Assembly: GCF_011761185.1 (NCBI RefSeq)
Contig: NZ_JAAOYM010000001.1
Location: 186,001 to 250,000 of the forward strand
DNA from: Saccharomonospora amisosensis
GTDB lineage: Bacteria; Actinomycetota; Actinomycetes; Mycobacteriales; Pseudonocardiaceae
Length of the DNA: 64,000 nucleotides
Reading direction: 5' to 3'
In this document: piece after piece, positions 15,412-23,829 of the stretch
Position numbering within the stretch: the first letter of the stretch is position 1
Layout of the letters: the number at the start of each line of letters is the position of its first letter
The notes under the pieces: model-generated
Told to the model about the DNA's origin: nothing
The model's input: only the letters and a program-made list of their open reading frames with translations
Databases searched by the model: none
Program-made: the position numbers and the translations under genes

Positions 15412-17352
15412 TCAGTAGGAGTAGGCCGTGGTCGCCCCTGTGGAGGCGTTCCAGGTGATGTAGCCGTGCTGGAAGTTGCTGCGGCGTCCACCGGAGATGG
15501 CGAACTCGTCACTGGTCGGGTAGCCCAGGAACGACCGTTCCCAGCCGAGCTGTGCCCACTTCGACTTGATGGCGCCGTAGATGGCGTGTGCTCCGGTGCT
15601 GGGTGTCCAGTAGACGGAGCCGTACTGGAAGTGGTTGTAGCGGCCGACGCCGTCGGGGGTGCCGTGTTCGTCGGTCTTGGGGTAGCGCAGCACGCTGCGT
15701 TCCCAGCCGAGCTGCGCCCACTTCGACTTGATGGCGCCGTAGATGGCGTGTGCTCCGGTGCTGGGTGTCCAGTAGACGGAGCCGTACTGGAAGTGGTTGT
15801 AGCGGCCGACGCCGTCGGGGGTGCCGTGTTCGTCGGTCTTGGGGTAGCGCAGCACGCTGCGTTCCCAGCCGAGTTCCGCCCACTTCGACCTGATCGCGCC
15901 CCGGATCTCGTGTGCACCCGTTTCGGGCGTCCAGTAGATGGAGCCGCCTTCCTTGGCGAAGTGGTTGTAACGTCCCACGCCGTCCGGCGTGGCGTGCTCG
16001 TCCGTCTTGGGGTAGCCCAGATGCCCGGTCTCGCTGCCGTAGCGGTCCCACGTGTCGCGGATCGGACCCTGGATGAGGTGTGCTCCGGTGCCTGCCGACC
16101 AGTACACCGAGGCTGCCCCTGAGTCGAAGGTCGTGCGCAGCCCACCATCGGCTGCCGCTTGTTCGAGCTGGTACACGCCACCCAGCGGCCCGGAGTCGCC
16201 GCCGTCGGACTGCCAGCGCTGGTAGATCGGGCTGGAGGTCCAGTCACCCATCAGTTCCCCGACCCGTTGCCGGATGGCGGGCAGTTGCTGGTAACCGAGC
16301 TCGCCAGGGCACTCGGTGTAGCCGACGTCTCGGTGGCCGTAGATCGTCGGCAGCGTGACCTCGGTGCCTTGCGGGTACTTCGCGGTGCCGCCACCGCCGG
16401 AAACGAGGGTGACGGTTCCCGCGGGGTCGCGGTAGCCGCGCGACAGCTTCCACGCCGCGAACCTCGAAACGGCCTCCAACTGCTCGGCACTCGGCGCCAC
16501 GTCGGTGTAGGTGCCGAGCATCGAGATGCCGGTGGTGTACTTGTTGAAGCCACCCGCGTGCGCGCCCCACACGGGAAGGTCAAGGCCACCGTAGCGACCC
16601 TCGAAGAGCTGCCCGTACTTGTCGACCAGCACGTTGTAGCCGATGTCGCACCACTGCAGGGATTGCGCGTGGTAGGCGTAGATGCCACGCACGATCCTGG
16701 CGGAATCGGCCGCGGTGTAGTCGTTTTCCCCTGCCGTGTGGTGGATTGTCACGGCCTTCACCGTCGGGCTGTACTCGACCCCGATGCCCTGCTCGGCGAA
16801 GCACTGCGTGCGGATCGACTCGTCCGCGCCCCAGCTCGCGCGGCTGATCACCGTCGGCTGCTCGGTGGTAATACCGGCTCTCGGGGCGATGGCGTCGCTG
16901 CTGCTGGTCCCTGGGTCGATCAGCACGACGGAGAAGGACTGGGCATTCACAGGTGAGTCGCCGCGTTCCGCGCGCACCCTGAGCGCGGTCGAGTCGCCGA
17001 CCCATGCCGGCTCGCTCGCCTTACGGCTGCCCGGCTTGCCCGTGTCGAGCCCGTCCACCGTCTCCAGTTCCACCCACTCGCCCCATTCGCCTTCGGAGTC
17101 TTGGGCCTGCACCTCGAGCACGTCGGGAGCGTTTCCGGTCCAGCGCACCGCCGCCATGGCGAACGTGCGGTCGGGTTCCAGCTCTCTCACCTTTCCCGAC
17201 TCTGCGACGCCACGTGCGGCCGCGAGCGGAACGGTGTCGATGACGGGTTTCACCGCGGCCGGAGTCCCGGGTGGAGGTTCCGCGCTTGACACGACGGGCA
17301 CCAGGCCCAGCGGAAGCGCGATTACCGCGGCGGTGATGAATCTTGGTCGCAC
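15412..17352 (-). CDS. Secreted N-acetylmuramoyl-L-alanine amidase (PGRP fold) with LGFP repeats
   Basis: 646 residues. A signal peptide (FITAAVIALPLGLVPVVSSAEP) is followed by a beta-rich region, then a PGRP/amidase_2 domain at about residues 165-365, with zinc ligands in TIHHTAGEN, and in GHRDVGYTECPGE. The C-terminal 250 residues are five LGFP modules of about 54 residues, recognisable from GRYNHF, SVYWTPSTGAHAI and GAIKSKWAQLGWERS. LGFP repeats are thought to bind the arabinogalactan-peptidoglycan envelope of mycolate-type or related actinobacteria. It should cleave peptidoglycan stem peptides outside the membrane. Confidence 0.93.
   Translation of the reverse strand: MRPRFITAAVIALPLGLVPVVSSAEPPPGTPAAVKPVIDTVPLAAARGVAESGKVRELEPDRTFAMAAVRWTGNAPDVLEVQAQDSEGEWGEWVELETVDGLDTGKPGSRKASEPAWVGDSTALRVRAERGDSPVNAQSFSVVLIDPGTSSSDAIAPRAGITTEQPTVISRASWGADESIRTQCFAEQGIGVEYSPTVKAVTIHHTAGENDYTAADSARIVRGIYAYHAQSLQWCDIGYNVLVDKYGQLFEGRYGGLDLPVWGAHAGGFNKYTTGISMLGTYTDVAPSAEQLEAVSRFAAWKLSRGYRDPAGTVTLVSGGGGTAKYPQGTEVTLPTIYGHRDVGYTECPGELGYQQLPAIRQRVGELMGDWTSSPIYQRWQSDGGDSGPLGGVYQLEQAAADGGLRTTFDSGAASVYWSAGTGAHLIQGPIRDTWDRYGSETGHLGYPKTDEHATPDGVGRYNHFAKEGGSIYWTPETGAHEIRGAIRSKWAELGWERSVLRYPKTDEHGTPDGVGRYNHFQYGSVYWTPSTGAHAIYGAIKSKWAQLGWERSVLRYPKTDEHGTPDGVGRYNHFQYGSVYWTPSTGAHAIYGAIKSKWAQLGWERSFLGYPTSDEFAISGGRRSNFQHGYITWNASTGATTAYSY
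15541..15864 (-). repeat. Tandem 162-bp coding duplication inside the amidase
   Basis: Two 162-bp units (15541-15702 and 15703-15864) are almost identical in DNA and encode the third and fourth LGFP modules of the amidase; a more diverged third copy starts at 15865. Near identity at silent positions suggests a recent duplication or gene conversion. Confidence 0.85.
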
Positions 17353-17521
17353 TCGACCCCCAGAGTTCGGTGGCGAATCTCAACAAATTGGTGCCGCGGT
17401 TCGCGCGGCCGCCGAATCGTAACCGACCGATTTCGTAAGTTTTCGGGGGCCAATGTTGGCAAATAACGAACTTGGCTCTGAATCGGAATGTTGCCGCGGG
17501 GAGAACAATTCGGCGATGTGA

Positions 17522-17872
17522 TCAGAGCGCGAGATGCAGCCGCAATGCGTCGTCGAGCGCCCGAAGCGAGGCGGAGCCGAGCCTGCCGATCCGGCGGTTG
17601 CCGAGTCGCTCGACAGCGATCGAGCGCACCTGCTCGGCCTGCGCCTTCGAGGCATGGCGCAACCCGGATTCGCCCGCCTGGAGCAGCACCTGAAACGGGT
17701 AGACGCGGGCCACGTTCGACGTCACGGGCACCACGGTGACGACACCCCGGCCGAGTCGGCTGGCGGTGCCGTTGGCTCCGTCGTTGCCGACGATCACTAC
17801 CGGGCGTTGCTTGCTGGTTTCGCTGCCGCGCGTGGGGTCGAGGTCGGCGAGGTAGATGTCGCCCCTGCGCAT
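17522..17872 (-). CDS. PemK/MazF-family toxin
   Basis: 116 residues. The family fold is visible in MRRGDIYLADLDPTRGSETSKQRPVVIVGND, VVTVVPVTSNVARVYPFQVLL and SKAQAEQVRSIAVERLG, the last being the active-site-proximal Ser/Thr-Lys-Ala region. MazF-type toxins cut mRNA at short sequences. The start codon follows the antitoxin stop with no gap, so expression is coupled to the antitoxin, as usual. The target sequence cannot be predicted. Confidence 0.9.
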   Translation of the reverse strand: MRRGDIYLADLDPTRGSETSKQRPVVIVGNDGANGTASRLGRGVVTVVPVTSNVARVYPFQVLLQAGESGLRHASKAQAEQVRSIAVERLGNRRIGRLGSASLRALDDALRLHLAL

Positions 17873-18091
17873 CTACGGTCGCAACCCGTCGGCCGCCGTG
17901 GCGTCCCAGTCTGCCGCTTCGGTTTCGTCCCAGTCGCGCCATGCCTGCGCGTAGGCATCACCGAGTTGTGCCGCCTTGAGCAGTTCGACGGCGCGGTGTA
18001 GCACCGCCGAACGTGAGCCGATCTCGTGTTCGCGGGCGTAGTGGTCGAGGAACTCGATGTCGTCGGGCGGCAGGCTGACGCTGACCTTCAT
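17873..18091 (-). CDS. Ribbon-helix-helix antitoxin
   Basis: 72 residues from ATG 18091. The N-terminal MKVSVSLPPDDIEFLDHYAREHEIGSRSAVLHRAVELL is a ribbon-helix-helix DNA-binding domain as in CopG/ParD-like antitoxins. The acidic C-terminal tail (WDETEAADWDATAADG) is suited to block the toxin. The stop codon TAG (17875-17873) abuts the toxin ATG. The pair probably represses its own promoter just upstream. Longer frames in this phase up to 18619 run through the P450 gene and are rejected. Confidence 0.88.
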   Translation of the reverse strand: MKVSVSLPPDDIEFLDHYAREHEIGSRSAVLHRAVELLKAAQLGDAYAQAWRDWDETEAADWDATAADGLRP

Positions 18092-18139
18092 ACCCACCAT
18101 GCTACCGAGGGTAGGAAGGGGGTGGTAAGGCACTCGAGT

Positions 18140-18218
18140 GCAGAACTCGCGGGCGGGGACGCAGAACTCGCTGGCAACAGCGGGGGACTCGCGGGCAGGA
18201 GCGGGGGACTCGCGGGTG
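18140..18218. repeat. Dispersed intergenic repeat, copy A
   Basis: Four imperfect units of about 20 bases built on GCAGAACTCGCGGGCGGGA occur in tandem between the antitoxin gene and the P450 gene. The same family occurs at 52550-52610, so it is a dispersed intergenic repeat rather than a local accident. Confidence 0.75.
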
Positions 18219-18222
18219 GCGG

Positions 18223-19449
18223 TTACCAGCCCGTGGTGGAGGTGTGGGTCGGGGTGAACTCCACCGGCAATGCGATGAGGCCCCGCATCCACACCGACTG
18301 GCGCCACTCCAGCTGCTCGCCCGGCACACTGAGATGCACGTCGGGAAGCCGGTCGAGAACCACCTCGATGCCACCCTCCACGATGGTCGCCGCGATCTCC
18401 TGCGCGGGGTAGGGGCAGCCGTGTTCGCCGTGGCTGAACGACATGTACGCCTGGTTTCCGACGGCGTTGTCGTAGGACTCCGGGCGCACGTGCGGGTCGG
18501 TGTTGGCCGCGGCCAGGCCCAACACAAGCAGGTCGCCGGTCTGGATGTGGTGCCCGCCGAGATGGGTGTCCCTGGTGGCGAAGCGGCCGATGAAGTTCTG
18601 GGTCGGGGTTTCCTCCCACAGCACCTCGTTGAGCGCCTGCCCCACGCTTCGCCTCCCACCGGAGAGGTTGACCGCGAACCGGTCGTCGGTGAGCATCAGC
18701 CGCAGGGCGTTGCCCATCCAGTCGGCGGTGGTCAGCTGACCCGCGCCCATCGTGAGGAACAGGTCGGTGGCGATCTCGTCGTCCGAAAGCGCCATCGGGT
18801 GCTCCAGGATTCGCGAAGGCAGGTCACCGCCGGGTCGCTCGCGCTTCTCCCGGACGAGGGCGCGCATGCGTTCCACGATCCGCTGGTGGGCGCGAACCGC
18901 CTCGTCACCCTCGTCGGCGGAGGCGGCCACGTCGCGCACCAGCACGGGGGCCTCGGCGTCGGGCAGCCCGAACAGCTTGGCCAGCACCAACAGCGGAAGT
19001 TGATGGGTGTACTCGCTGACCAGGTCGGCCTCGCCCTTGCCCGCGAACCGGTCGATCAGCTGGTCGGCGAGCCGCTGCACGTGGGAGCGCAGCTCTACCT
19101 GGTCCACCTCCGCCAGCGCTCCGTGCAGCGCCGGTGCCAGCCGCTGGTGTTCCTCGGCGTCGGTCAGGATCGAGGAGGGCTGGTACTCCACGTACGGCCG
19201 CAGCGACCAGTCCGGCGAGACGTGTTTCCAGCCGTGCCAGCCCCGTGACGTGCGGGCGAACAGGTGTGGGTTGCTGGTCACGTAGTAGACCTCGCGGTAG
19301 CCGAGCACCAGCCAACCGGGCACATCGCCTTCGAGCAGCACGGGGGCCACCGGCCCGTACTTCTCGCGCATCTGCCGGTACAGCTCCGCAGGATTGTTCT
19401 GGAAGCGCGGACCGTACAAAGTAGCGACTTCCTGGTGCGTACTTGTCAT
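18223..19449 (-). CDS. Cytochrome P450 lacking the ExxR arginine (CYP157-like)
   Basis: 408 residues. The haem loop is FSHGEHGCPYPAQEIA with the ligand at Cys345, and the I-helix is MGAGQLTTADWMG near residue 235. The K-helix, normally ExxR, reads EVLW at residues 275-278, so the conserved Arg is a Trp; a PERF-like segment follows only loosely. Loss of this Arg is known from CYP157C1 of Streptomyces coelicolor (EQSLW), a conservon-linked P450. This gene is not beside the conservon at 1-5 kb but 14 kb away. No ferredoxin gene is adjacent. Substrate unknown. Confidence 0.88.
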   Translation of the reverse strand: MTSTHQEVATLYGPRFQNNPAELYRQMREKYGPVAPVLLEGDVPGWLVLGYREVYYVTSNPHLFARTSRGWHGWKHVSPDWSLRPYVEYQPSSILTDAEEHQRLAPALHGALAEVDQVELRSHVQRLADQLIDRFAGKGEADLVSEYTHQLPLLVLAKLFGLPDAEAPVLVRDVAASADEGDEAVRAHQRIVERMRALVREKRERPGGDLPSRILEHPMALSDDEIATDLFLTMGAGQLTTADWMGNALRLMLTDDRFAVNLSGGRRSVGQALNEVLWEETPTQNFIGRFATRDTHLGGHHIQTGDLLVLGLAAANTDPHVRPESYDNAVGNQAYMSFSHGEHGCPYPAQEIAATIVEGGIEVVLDRLPDVHLSVPGEQLEWRQSVWMRGLIALPVEFTPTHTSTTGW

Positions 19450-19531
19450 CGCGGGCTCCCGGGCCGGTGGTGGCTGAGACGGATCTTGAAGGCGCTGATC
19501 CTAACCCCAGCCATTTCGGATGCGACGAGGG

Positions 19532-20044
19532 TCACGTTTCCGCGCCGGGAAGGTCGTCCGACGCGGTGGGGAGGGCTTTTCTGCCGCGCACGGTGGCTTC
19601 GATGCTCGCATAGAGGAAGCGAGCGATCACGGCGCGTTCGGCGTCGTCGAAATGTGCCCACGCCGCGGCGTACTGCTCCCCGAGTGGAGCGAAGAAATCG
19701 CGACCGGAGCGCTGCACCTGCGCTCGCAGGTGCAGCTCCACCCGCCTGCGGTCGGTCGGGCTGCGGTCGCGCCGGACATAGCCTCCCGCTTCGAGCCGGT
19801 CCAGCAGCGCCGTGGTCGCCGAGGGGCTCAGGTGCAGCAACTCGGAGAGTTCGCCCGGGCTGAGTGGCTTGCCGGCCCCCGCCGAGTCCATGATCACCGC
19901 GAGGGCACTGAAGTCCGTCCGGTGCATCCCCAGCGTTTCCCTGAGCACGTCGGAGAACCGGTCGGTCTCCACGGTGAGCCTGCGTAACTGCCGGATCAGC
20001 GACCGGTCGCTGTAGTCGTCCTCGTGCTGTTCAATGAGTGTCAC
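19532..20044 (-). CDS. MarR-family regulator
   Basis: 170 residues. The winged helix runs through LSPGELSELLHLSPSATTALLDRLEAGGYVRRDRSPTDRRRVELHL, with the wing DRSPTDRRR typical of the family. It is divergent from an MMPL transporter with 91 bases between start codons, and two identical-type dyads lie in this gap. Control of both itself and the transporter is the likely role; ligand unknown. Confidence 0.9.
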   Translation of the reverse strand: MTLIEQHEDDYSDRSLIRQLRRLTVETDRFSDVLRETLGMHRTDFSALAVIMDSAGAGKPLSPGELSELLHLSPSATTALLDRLEAGGYVRRDRSPTDRRRVELHLRAQVQRSGRDFFAPLGEQYAAAWAHFDDAERAVIARFLYASIEATVRGRKALPTASDDLPGAET

Positions 20045-20094
20045 GCTCGACTCTCCTTACCCCGGTTTGCCGCCACCCAACACAAAATCTATAT

Positions 20095-20123
20095 TTCGGC
20101 AATCGAATAGTTCGACGATCGAA
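20095..20123. promoter_or_regulatory. Twin MarR operators
   Basis: TTCGGCAATCGAA (20095-20107) and TTCGACGATCGAA (20111-20123) share the pattern TTCG-N5-CGAA and are 16 bases apart centre to centre. They sit immediately upstream of the MMPL start at 20136 and about 50 bases from the MarR start. Confidence 0.65.
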
Positions 20124-20135
20124 AGAGTATGTACG

Positions 20136-22196
20136 GTGCGCAGGCTTCGCTGGCTTCTTCCCGCGTTGATCATGATCGGATGGCTCGTCGTCGGTGCTTT
20201 CGGCGGCCCCTACGCGGGAAAGCTCAGCGAGATCGCGGAGAACGACGCCTCGGCGTTCCTGCCGGAATCCGCTGAGGCCACGGAAGTGCAGCGGCTGCTG
20301 CAACACTTTCCGGGAAGCGAGGCCGCCCCCGCGGTCGTCGTCGCCGAGCGGCAGTCCGGCATCACGGCGGCCGACCGCGGCTACCTGCGCCAGGTGCGGG
20401 ACACGGTATCCGGAATCGAAGGTGTCAAGCCGCCGGTCTCGCCCGTCATCCCCGCCGCGGACAACAAGGCGTTGCAGTTCGTCGTGCCGGTGAGCGGGGA
20501 CCCCACCGCGACCGTCGACACGCTGCGGCAACGGCTGGACGAGCAGCGCCCGCAGGGGCTCTCGGTGTTCGTCACCGGCCCCGCCGGGCAGATCGCCGAC
20601 CTTTCCGAGGCATTCAGCGGCATCGACGGTCTGCTGTTGGTGGTGGCGGGCTCGGTGGTCGCGGCGATTCTCATCGTGGTCTATCGCAGCCCGCTGCTGC
20701 CGATCGTCGTCCTGCTTTCCGCGCTTTTCGCGCTCGGGCTGGCGAGTCTGGTCGTCTACCTGTTCGCGGACGGCGGAGTGCTTGCGGTCAACGGGCAGAG
20801 TCAGGGCATCCTGTTCATCCTCGTGTTCGGTGCGGCCACCGACTACGCCCTACTGCTGGTGTCGCGATATCGGGAGGAACTGCGTGGTACCGCCGATCGG
20901 TACTCCGCGGTCCGCAGGGCGTGGCGCGCCACACTCGAACCCATCCTCGCCTCCGCGGGCACCGTGATTCTCGGGCTGCTCTGCCTGCTGTTCAGCGACC
21001 TGGCGTCCAACCAGGACCTCGGACCCGTCGCGGCCATCGGCATCGCAGCCGCCCTGCTGGCCTCGTTGACGTTCCTACCCGCCGCACTGGTGCTGTTCGG
21101 TCGCGCCGCCTTCTGGCCGTTCCGTCCCCGGTTCGGCTCGAAGCCCCCGGAGTCGGGCGGCATCTGGGGCAGGGTGGCCGCAAGGGTGGACAAGGGACCC
21201 AGGGTCGTTTGGGTGGTCACCTCGCTGGTGCTGGTGGCGGGTGCGGCGTTCCTGCCACAACTCAGGGCCGAGGGAACGGCCCAGTCCGAACTGTTCCTCA
21301 CTCCGGTGGAGTCGGTCGCCGGCCAGGAGGTTCTCGGCCGGCACTTCCCCGCGGGTGCGGGCTCACCCGCGATCGTGATCGCCGACGCGGACGCGACGCC
21401 GGCCGTGCTCTCGGCTACCAGGAGCGTGGAGGGGGTGTCCAGTGCCGAGGCCGCGGGGACGGCGGGCGGGTTGGTTCGCGTCGACGCCGTGCTCGACGCT
21501 CCGGCCGACTCCGACGCCGCCGTCGCGACAGTGCAGCGACTTCGCGATTCCGTGCACGGCGTGCGCGGGGCAGATGCGCTGGTCGGCGGTCAGACCGCGG
21601 TGCAACTTGACACCAGGGAGACGTCCAAGCGCGACCGGATCGTCATTATCCCGATCGTGCTCGCGGTGGTGCTCGCCGTGCTGGCGCTGCTGCTGCGCGC
21701 GCTGATCGCTCCGCTGCTGCTGGTGGCCACGGTAGTGCTGTCCTTCGCGGCCACCATGGGCATTTCCGCGCTCGTGTTCAACCACATCTTTGATTTCCCG
21801 GGAGCGGATCCGGCCGTTCCGCTGTTCGCGTTCGTGTTCCTCGTGGCGCTCGGGATTGACTACAACATCTTCCTGATGACGCGGGTGCGCGAGGAAACTC
21901 TCGCTTCGGGCACGAGGGAGGGCACGTTGCGCGGGCTCACCGTGACAGGAGGTGTGATCACGTCGGCAGGTGTGGTGCTGGCGGCGACGTTCTCCGCGTT
22001 GGCGGTGCTGCCCATCCTGTTCCTGGCGCAGATGGCGTTCATCGTGGCCTTCGGCGTGCTGCTGGACACCTTCGTCGTCCGGTCTCTGCTGGTCCCCGCG
22101 TTGACCATCGACATAGGCCCGAAAGTGTGGTGGCCCTCGCGGCTGGCCAGGGAGGGTTTTCCCAAGTCGGATTCGGGAATGCCTACCCGTGCATGA
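20136..22196 (+). CDS. MMPL/RND-family transporter
   Basis: 686 residues from GTG 20136, set by the first hydrophobic segment (RLRWLLPALIMIGWLVVGAFGG) and by the operators upstream. Twelve transmembrane segments fall in two halves, each with an outer domain (about residues 40-165 and 370-510) followed by five segments; GAATDYALLLVSRYREEL and ALGIDYNIFLMTRVREETL are the proton-relay GxxxDY signatures. Such transporters export lipids, drugs or dyes using the proton gradient. It is controlled, probably, by the divergent MarR. Substrate unknown. Confidence 0.93.
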   Translation: MRRLRWLLPALIMIGWLVVGAFGGPYAGKLSEIAENDASAFLPESAEATEVQRLLQHFPGSEAAPAVVVAERQSGITAADRGYLRQVRDTVSGIEGVKPPVSPVIPAADNKALQFVVPVSGDPTATVDTLRQRLDEQRPQGLSVFVTGPAGQIADLSEAFSGIDGLLLVVAGSVVAAILIVVYRSPLLPIVVLLSALFALGLASLVVYLFADGGVLAVNGQSQGILFILVFGAATDYALLLVSRYREELRGTADRYSAVRRAWRATLEPILASAGTVILGLLCLLFSDLASNQDLGPVAAIGIAAALLASLTFLPAALVLFGRAAFWPFRPRFGSKPPESGGIWGRVAARVDKGPRVVWVVTSLVLVAGAAFLPQLRAEGTAQSELFLTPVESVAGQEVLGRHFPAGAGSPAIVIADADATPAVLSATRSVEGVSSAEAAGTAGGLVRVDAVLDAPADSDAAVATVQRLRDSVHGVRGADALVGGQTAVQLDTRETSKRDRIVIIPIVLAVVLAVLALLLRALIAPLLLVATVVLSFAATMGISALVFNHIFDFPGADPAVPLFAFVFLVALGIDYNIFLMTRVREETLASGTREGTLRGLTVTGGVITSAGVVLAATFSALAVLPILFLAQMAFIVAFGVLLDTFVVRSLLVPALTIDIGPKVWWPSRLAREGFPKSDSGMPTRA

Positions 22197-22215
22197 GCAC
22201 GGAGGTGACATCGGT

Positions 22216-22467
22216 ATGGCTACCTGTGAGGTCTGCGGAAACGACTACGAGATGTCGTTCGACGTTTTGACCACCGGCGGCGGGCGGCACACGTTCGATT
22301 CCTTCGAGTGTGCCATCCACAAGCTCGCGCCGATTTGCGAGCACTGCGGCGCCAGGGTGATCGGCCACGGCGTGCAGGTCGATGGCCGGTTCTACTGCAG
22401 TGCGCACTGCGCCCGGCAGATGAGCGCGCTCGGTGCGCAGGCTCGCGATGCCGTGACCACGGCCTGA
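22216..22467 (+). CDS. Small zinc-ribbon-like protein
   Basis: 83 residues from ATG 22216, nine bases after GGAGGT. Cysteines and histidines are arranged as CEVCGNDY, FECAIHKLAP, CEHCGARVIGHGV and YCSAHCARQ, enough for two zinc sites. No wider domain is recognised, and similar small proteins are usually annotated as prokaryotic-metallothionein-like or hypothetical. It lies 19 bases after the MMPL gene on the same strand and could be cotranscribed. Confidence 0.78.
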   Translation: MATCEVCGNDYEMSFDVLTTGGGRHTFDSFECAIHKLAPICEHCGARVIGHGVQVDGRFYCSAHCARQMSALGAQARDAVTTA

Positions 22468-22556
22468 GCGGTTCGCCCCACGGTTTCGTCACGACTCACC
22501 TACCCCGGCCGCGTTCGTGATTCAATCTCACCGGACGAACGGCGAAGGGGATGGAC

Positions 22557-22913
22557 GTGGCGAGGCTGGGCGAACTGGAGCGCGCGGTCATGGATGTGCT
22601 CTGGGCACACGATGAGCCCATGAGCGTGCGCGCGGTTCACGCTGCCCTCTCCGGCCGCGACCTCGCCTACACCACGGTTATGACCGTGCTGACCCGGCTC
22701 GCGAACAAGAACGTCGTTCGGCGTGCACGCGAGGGAAGGGCCTGGTTGTACGCCCCTGCGGCCAGCAGGGAGGAGTACGTCGCCGAGTTGATGCTGCAAG
22801 CCCTCGAACTCACCGGCGACAGGGGTTCGGCGCTGGTGAGGTTCGCGCAGTCGGTGAGCACCGACGAGGCCGACGCGCTGCGACAGGCGCTCGAGCGGGG
22901 CGAGCCGGCGTGA
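22557..22913 (+). CDS. blaI: BlaI/MecI/CopY-family repressor
   Basis: 118 residues from GTG 22557, which is six bases after GAAGGGG; ATG 22551 would leave no spacing. The winged helix LGELERAVMDVLWAHDEPMSVRAVHAAL and AYTTVMTVLTRLANKNVVRRAREGRAWLYAP is the BlaI/MecI signature. Homologues bind TACnnC-type boxes and are inactivated by cleavage through an M56 membrane peptidase, which is the next gene. Two matching TACTAC-N5-GTAG boxes occur at 23803 and 24951, so nearby membrane-protein genes are likely targets. Beta-lactam control is not implied, as no beta-lactamase is present. Confidence 0.9.
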   Translation: MARLGELERAVMDVLWAHDEPMSVRAVHAALSGRDLAYTTVMTVLTRLANKNVVRRAREGRAWLYAPAASREEYVAELMLQALELTGDRGSALVRFAQSVSTDEADALRQALERGEPA

Positions 22914-23797
22914 TTCTGGTGGGGCACCAGATCGGGGCTGGTCTTGTCGCCACGGCGGTCGCCGTGTGGTTGCTTTACAGCCGCTGGACCCACACCCATC
23001 CACGTGCCGCGCTGGTGTTGTGGCAGCTCAGCGGGCTCACCGTCGTCGTTTCGGTGATCGGCGCACTGCTCGGCTTCGGGCTCGCACCGTTTCGGCGTGG
23101 CATATTCCCCGCGCTGCTCCAGTTGCCGGTGCGGCTGAACGAACTGGACGCGTGGCATCTCGCCGCCGTCGCGGCGGGCCTCGTCGTCGCGGGCTGGCTG
23201 GTGGTGAATCAGCTGCTCTCCGTGCTCAGTACCGCGCGGGCGCGGGCAAGGCACCGGTTGCTGCTGCAACTGGTGGCCAGGCAGGGTGAGGACGCGCTTG
23301 TGGTCGACCATCCCGTTGCCGTGGCGTACTGCCTACCGGGTCGGCGGCCTCGCATCGTGGTCAGTGCGGGCGCGCGGCGGTTGCTCAGCGAGGCCGAGTT
23401 GGATGCCGTTCTCGCGCACGAGCGTGCGCACGCGCGCGAACGGCACGATCTGGTGGTGGCGCCGTTTCAGGCGTTGCGCGGGCTGTTGCCAGGTAGCAGG
23501 GTGCTCACGCGGGTGTGCGCGGCGATCGAACTGCTCGTTGAGATGTGTGCCGACGACCGCGCCGTACGCCAGCACGGCAAGGAGCCGCTGGCCAGCGCAC
23601 TCGAACGGTTTCGAGCCAACGGTCTGGCCCATACCCCTGCCGGCACGTTGGCGGTGGCGGACACACCCGTGGAGGCCAGGATTCGCAGGCTGCGGCAGCC
23701 GGAGCGGCTGCGCGTGCCGCCCACCTTGCCGCTGGCCTGCCTGCTGCTGCTCACGGCGTTGGCCACCTCCGCGAGCCTGTTCGCGGTACCGTACTGA
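22910..23797 (+). CDS. M56-family membrane metallopeptidase (BlaR1/MecR1-like, no sensor domain)
   Basis: 295 residues. It starts with GTG 22910, overlapping the blaI stop by four bases. Several hydrophobic segments surround the peptidase core, whose zinc motif is AVLAHERAHARERHDLV, with a second acidic ligand in EMCADDRAVRQHG. The C-terminal penicillin-binding sensor of BlaR1 is missing; the protein ends soon after a last hydrophobic segment. In mycobacteria the same short type pairs with BlaI. It probably cleaves BlaI in response to an envelope or respiratory signal. Confidence 0.88.
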   Translation: MILVGHQIGAGLVATAVAVWLLYSRWTHTHPRAALVLWQLSGLTVVVSVIGALLGFGLAPFRRGIFPALLQLPVRLNELDAWHLAAVAAGLVVAGWLVVNQLLSVLSTARARARHRLLLQLVARQGEDALVVDHPVAVAYCLPGRRPRIVVSAGARRLLSEAELDAVLAHERAHARERHDLVVAPFQALRGLLPGSRVLTRVCAAIELLVEMCADDRAVRQHGKEPLASALERFRANGLAHTPAGTLAVADTPVEARIRRLRQPERLRVPPTLPLACLLLLTALATSASLFAVPY

Positions 23798-23802
23798 TCG
23801 AT

Positions 23803-23819
23803 TACTACGAGATGTAGTA
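23803..23819. promoter_or_regulatory. BlaI box upstream of the 116-residue membrane protein
   Basis: TACTAC (23803-23808), five bases, GTAGTA (23814-23819): a perfect 6-bp-arm dyad eleven bases before the start at 23830. It resembles known BlaI boxes of actinobacteria. Confidence 0.75.
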
Positions 23820-23829
23820 CCTTGCTGCC

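Noticed and set aside
14877-16247. A 456-codon open frame continuous with the small lipoprotein
   Set aside because: Its upstream part is a Thr/Ser/Pro-rich shadow of the LGFP repeats of the amidase; the lipoprotein signal near 15398 marks the true start.
18223-19449. The P450 as a member of the conservon at 1-5 kb
   Set aside because: More than 13 kb and many unrelated genes separate them; only the sequence type links it to conservons.
22557-23797. A beta-lactam resistance regulon
   Set aside because: The M56 protein lacks the penicillin-binding sensor, and neither a beta-lactamase nor a PBP gene is near.
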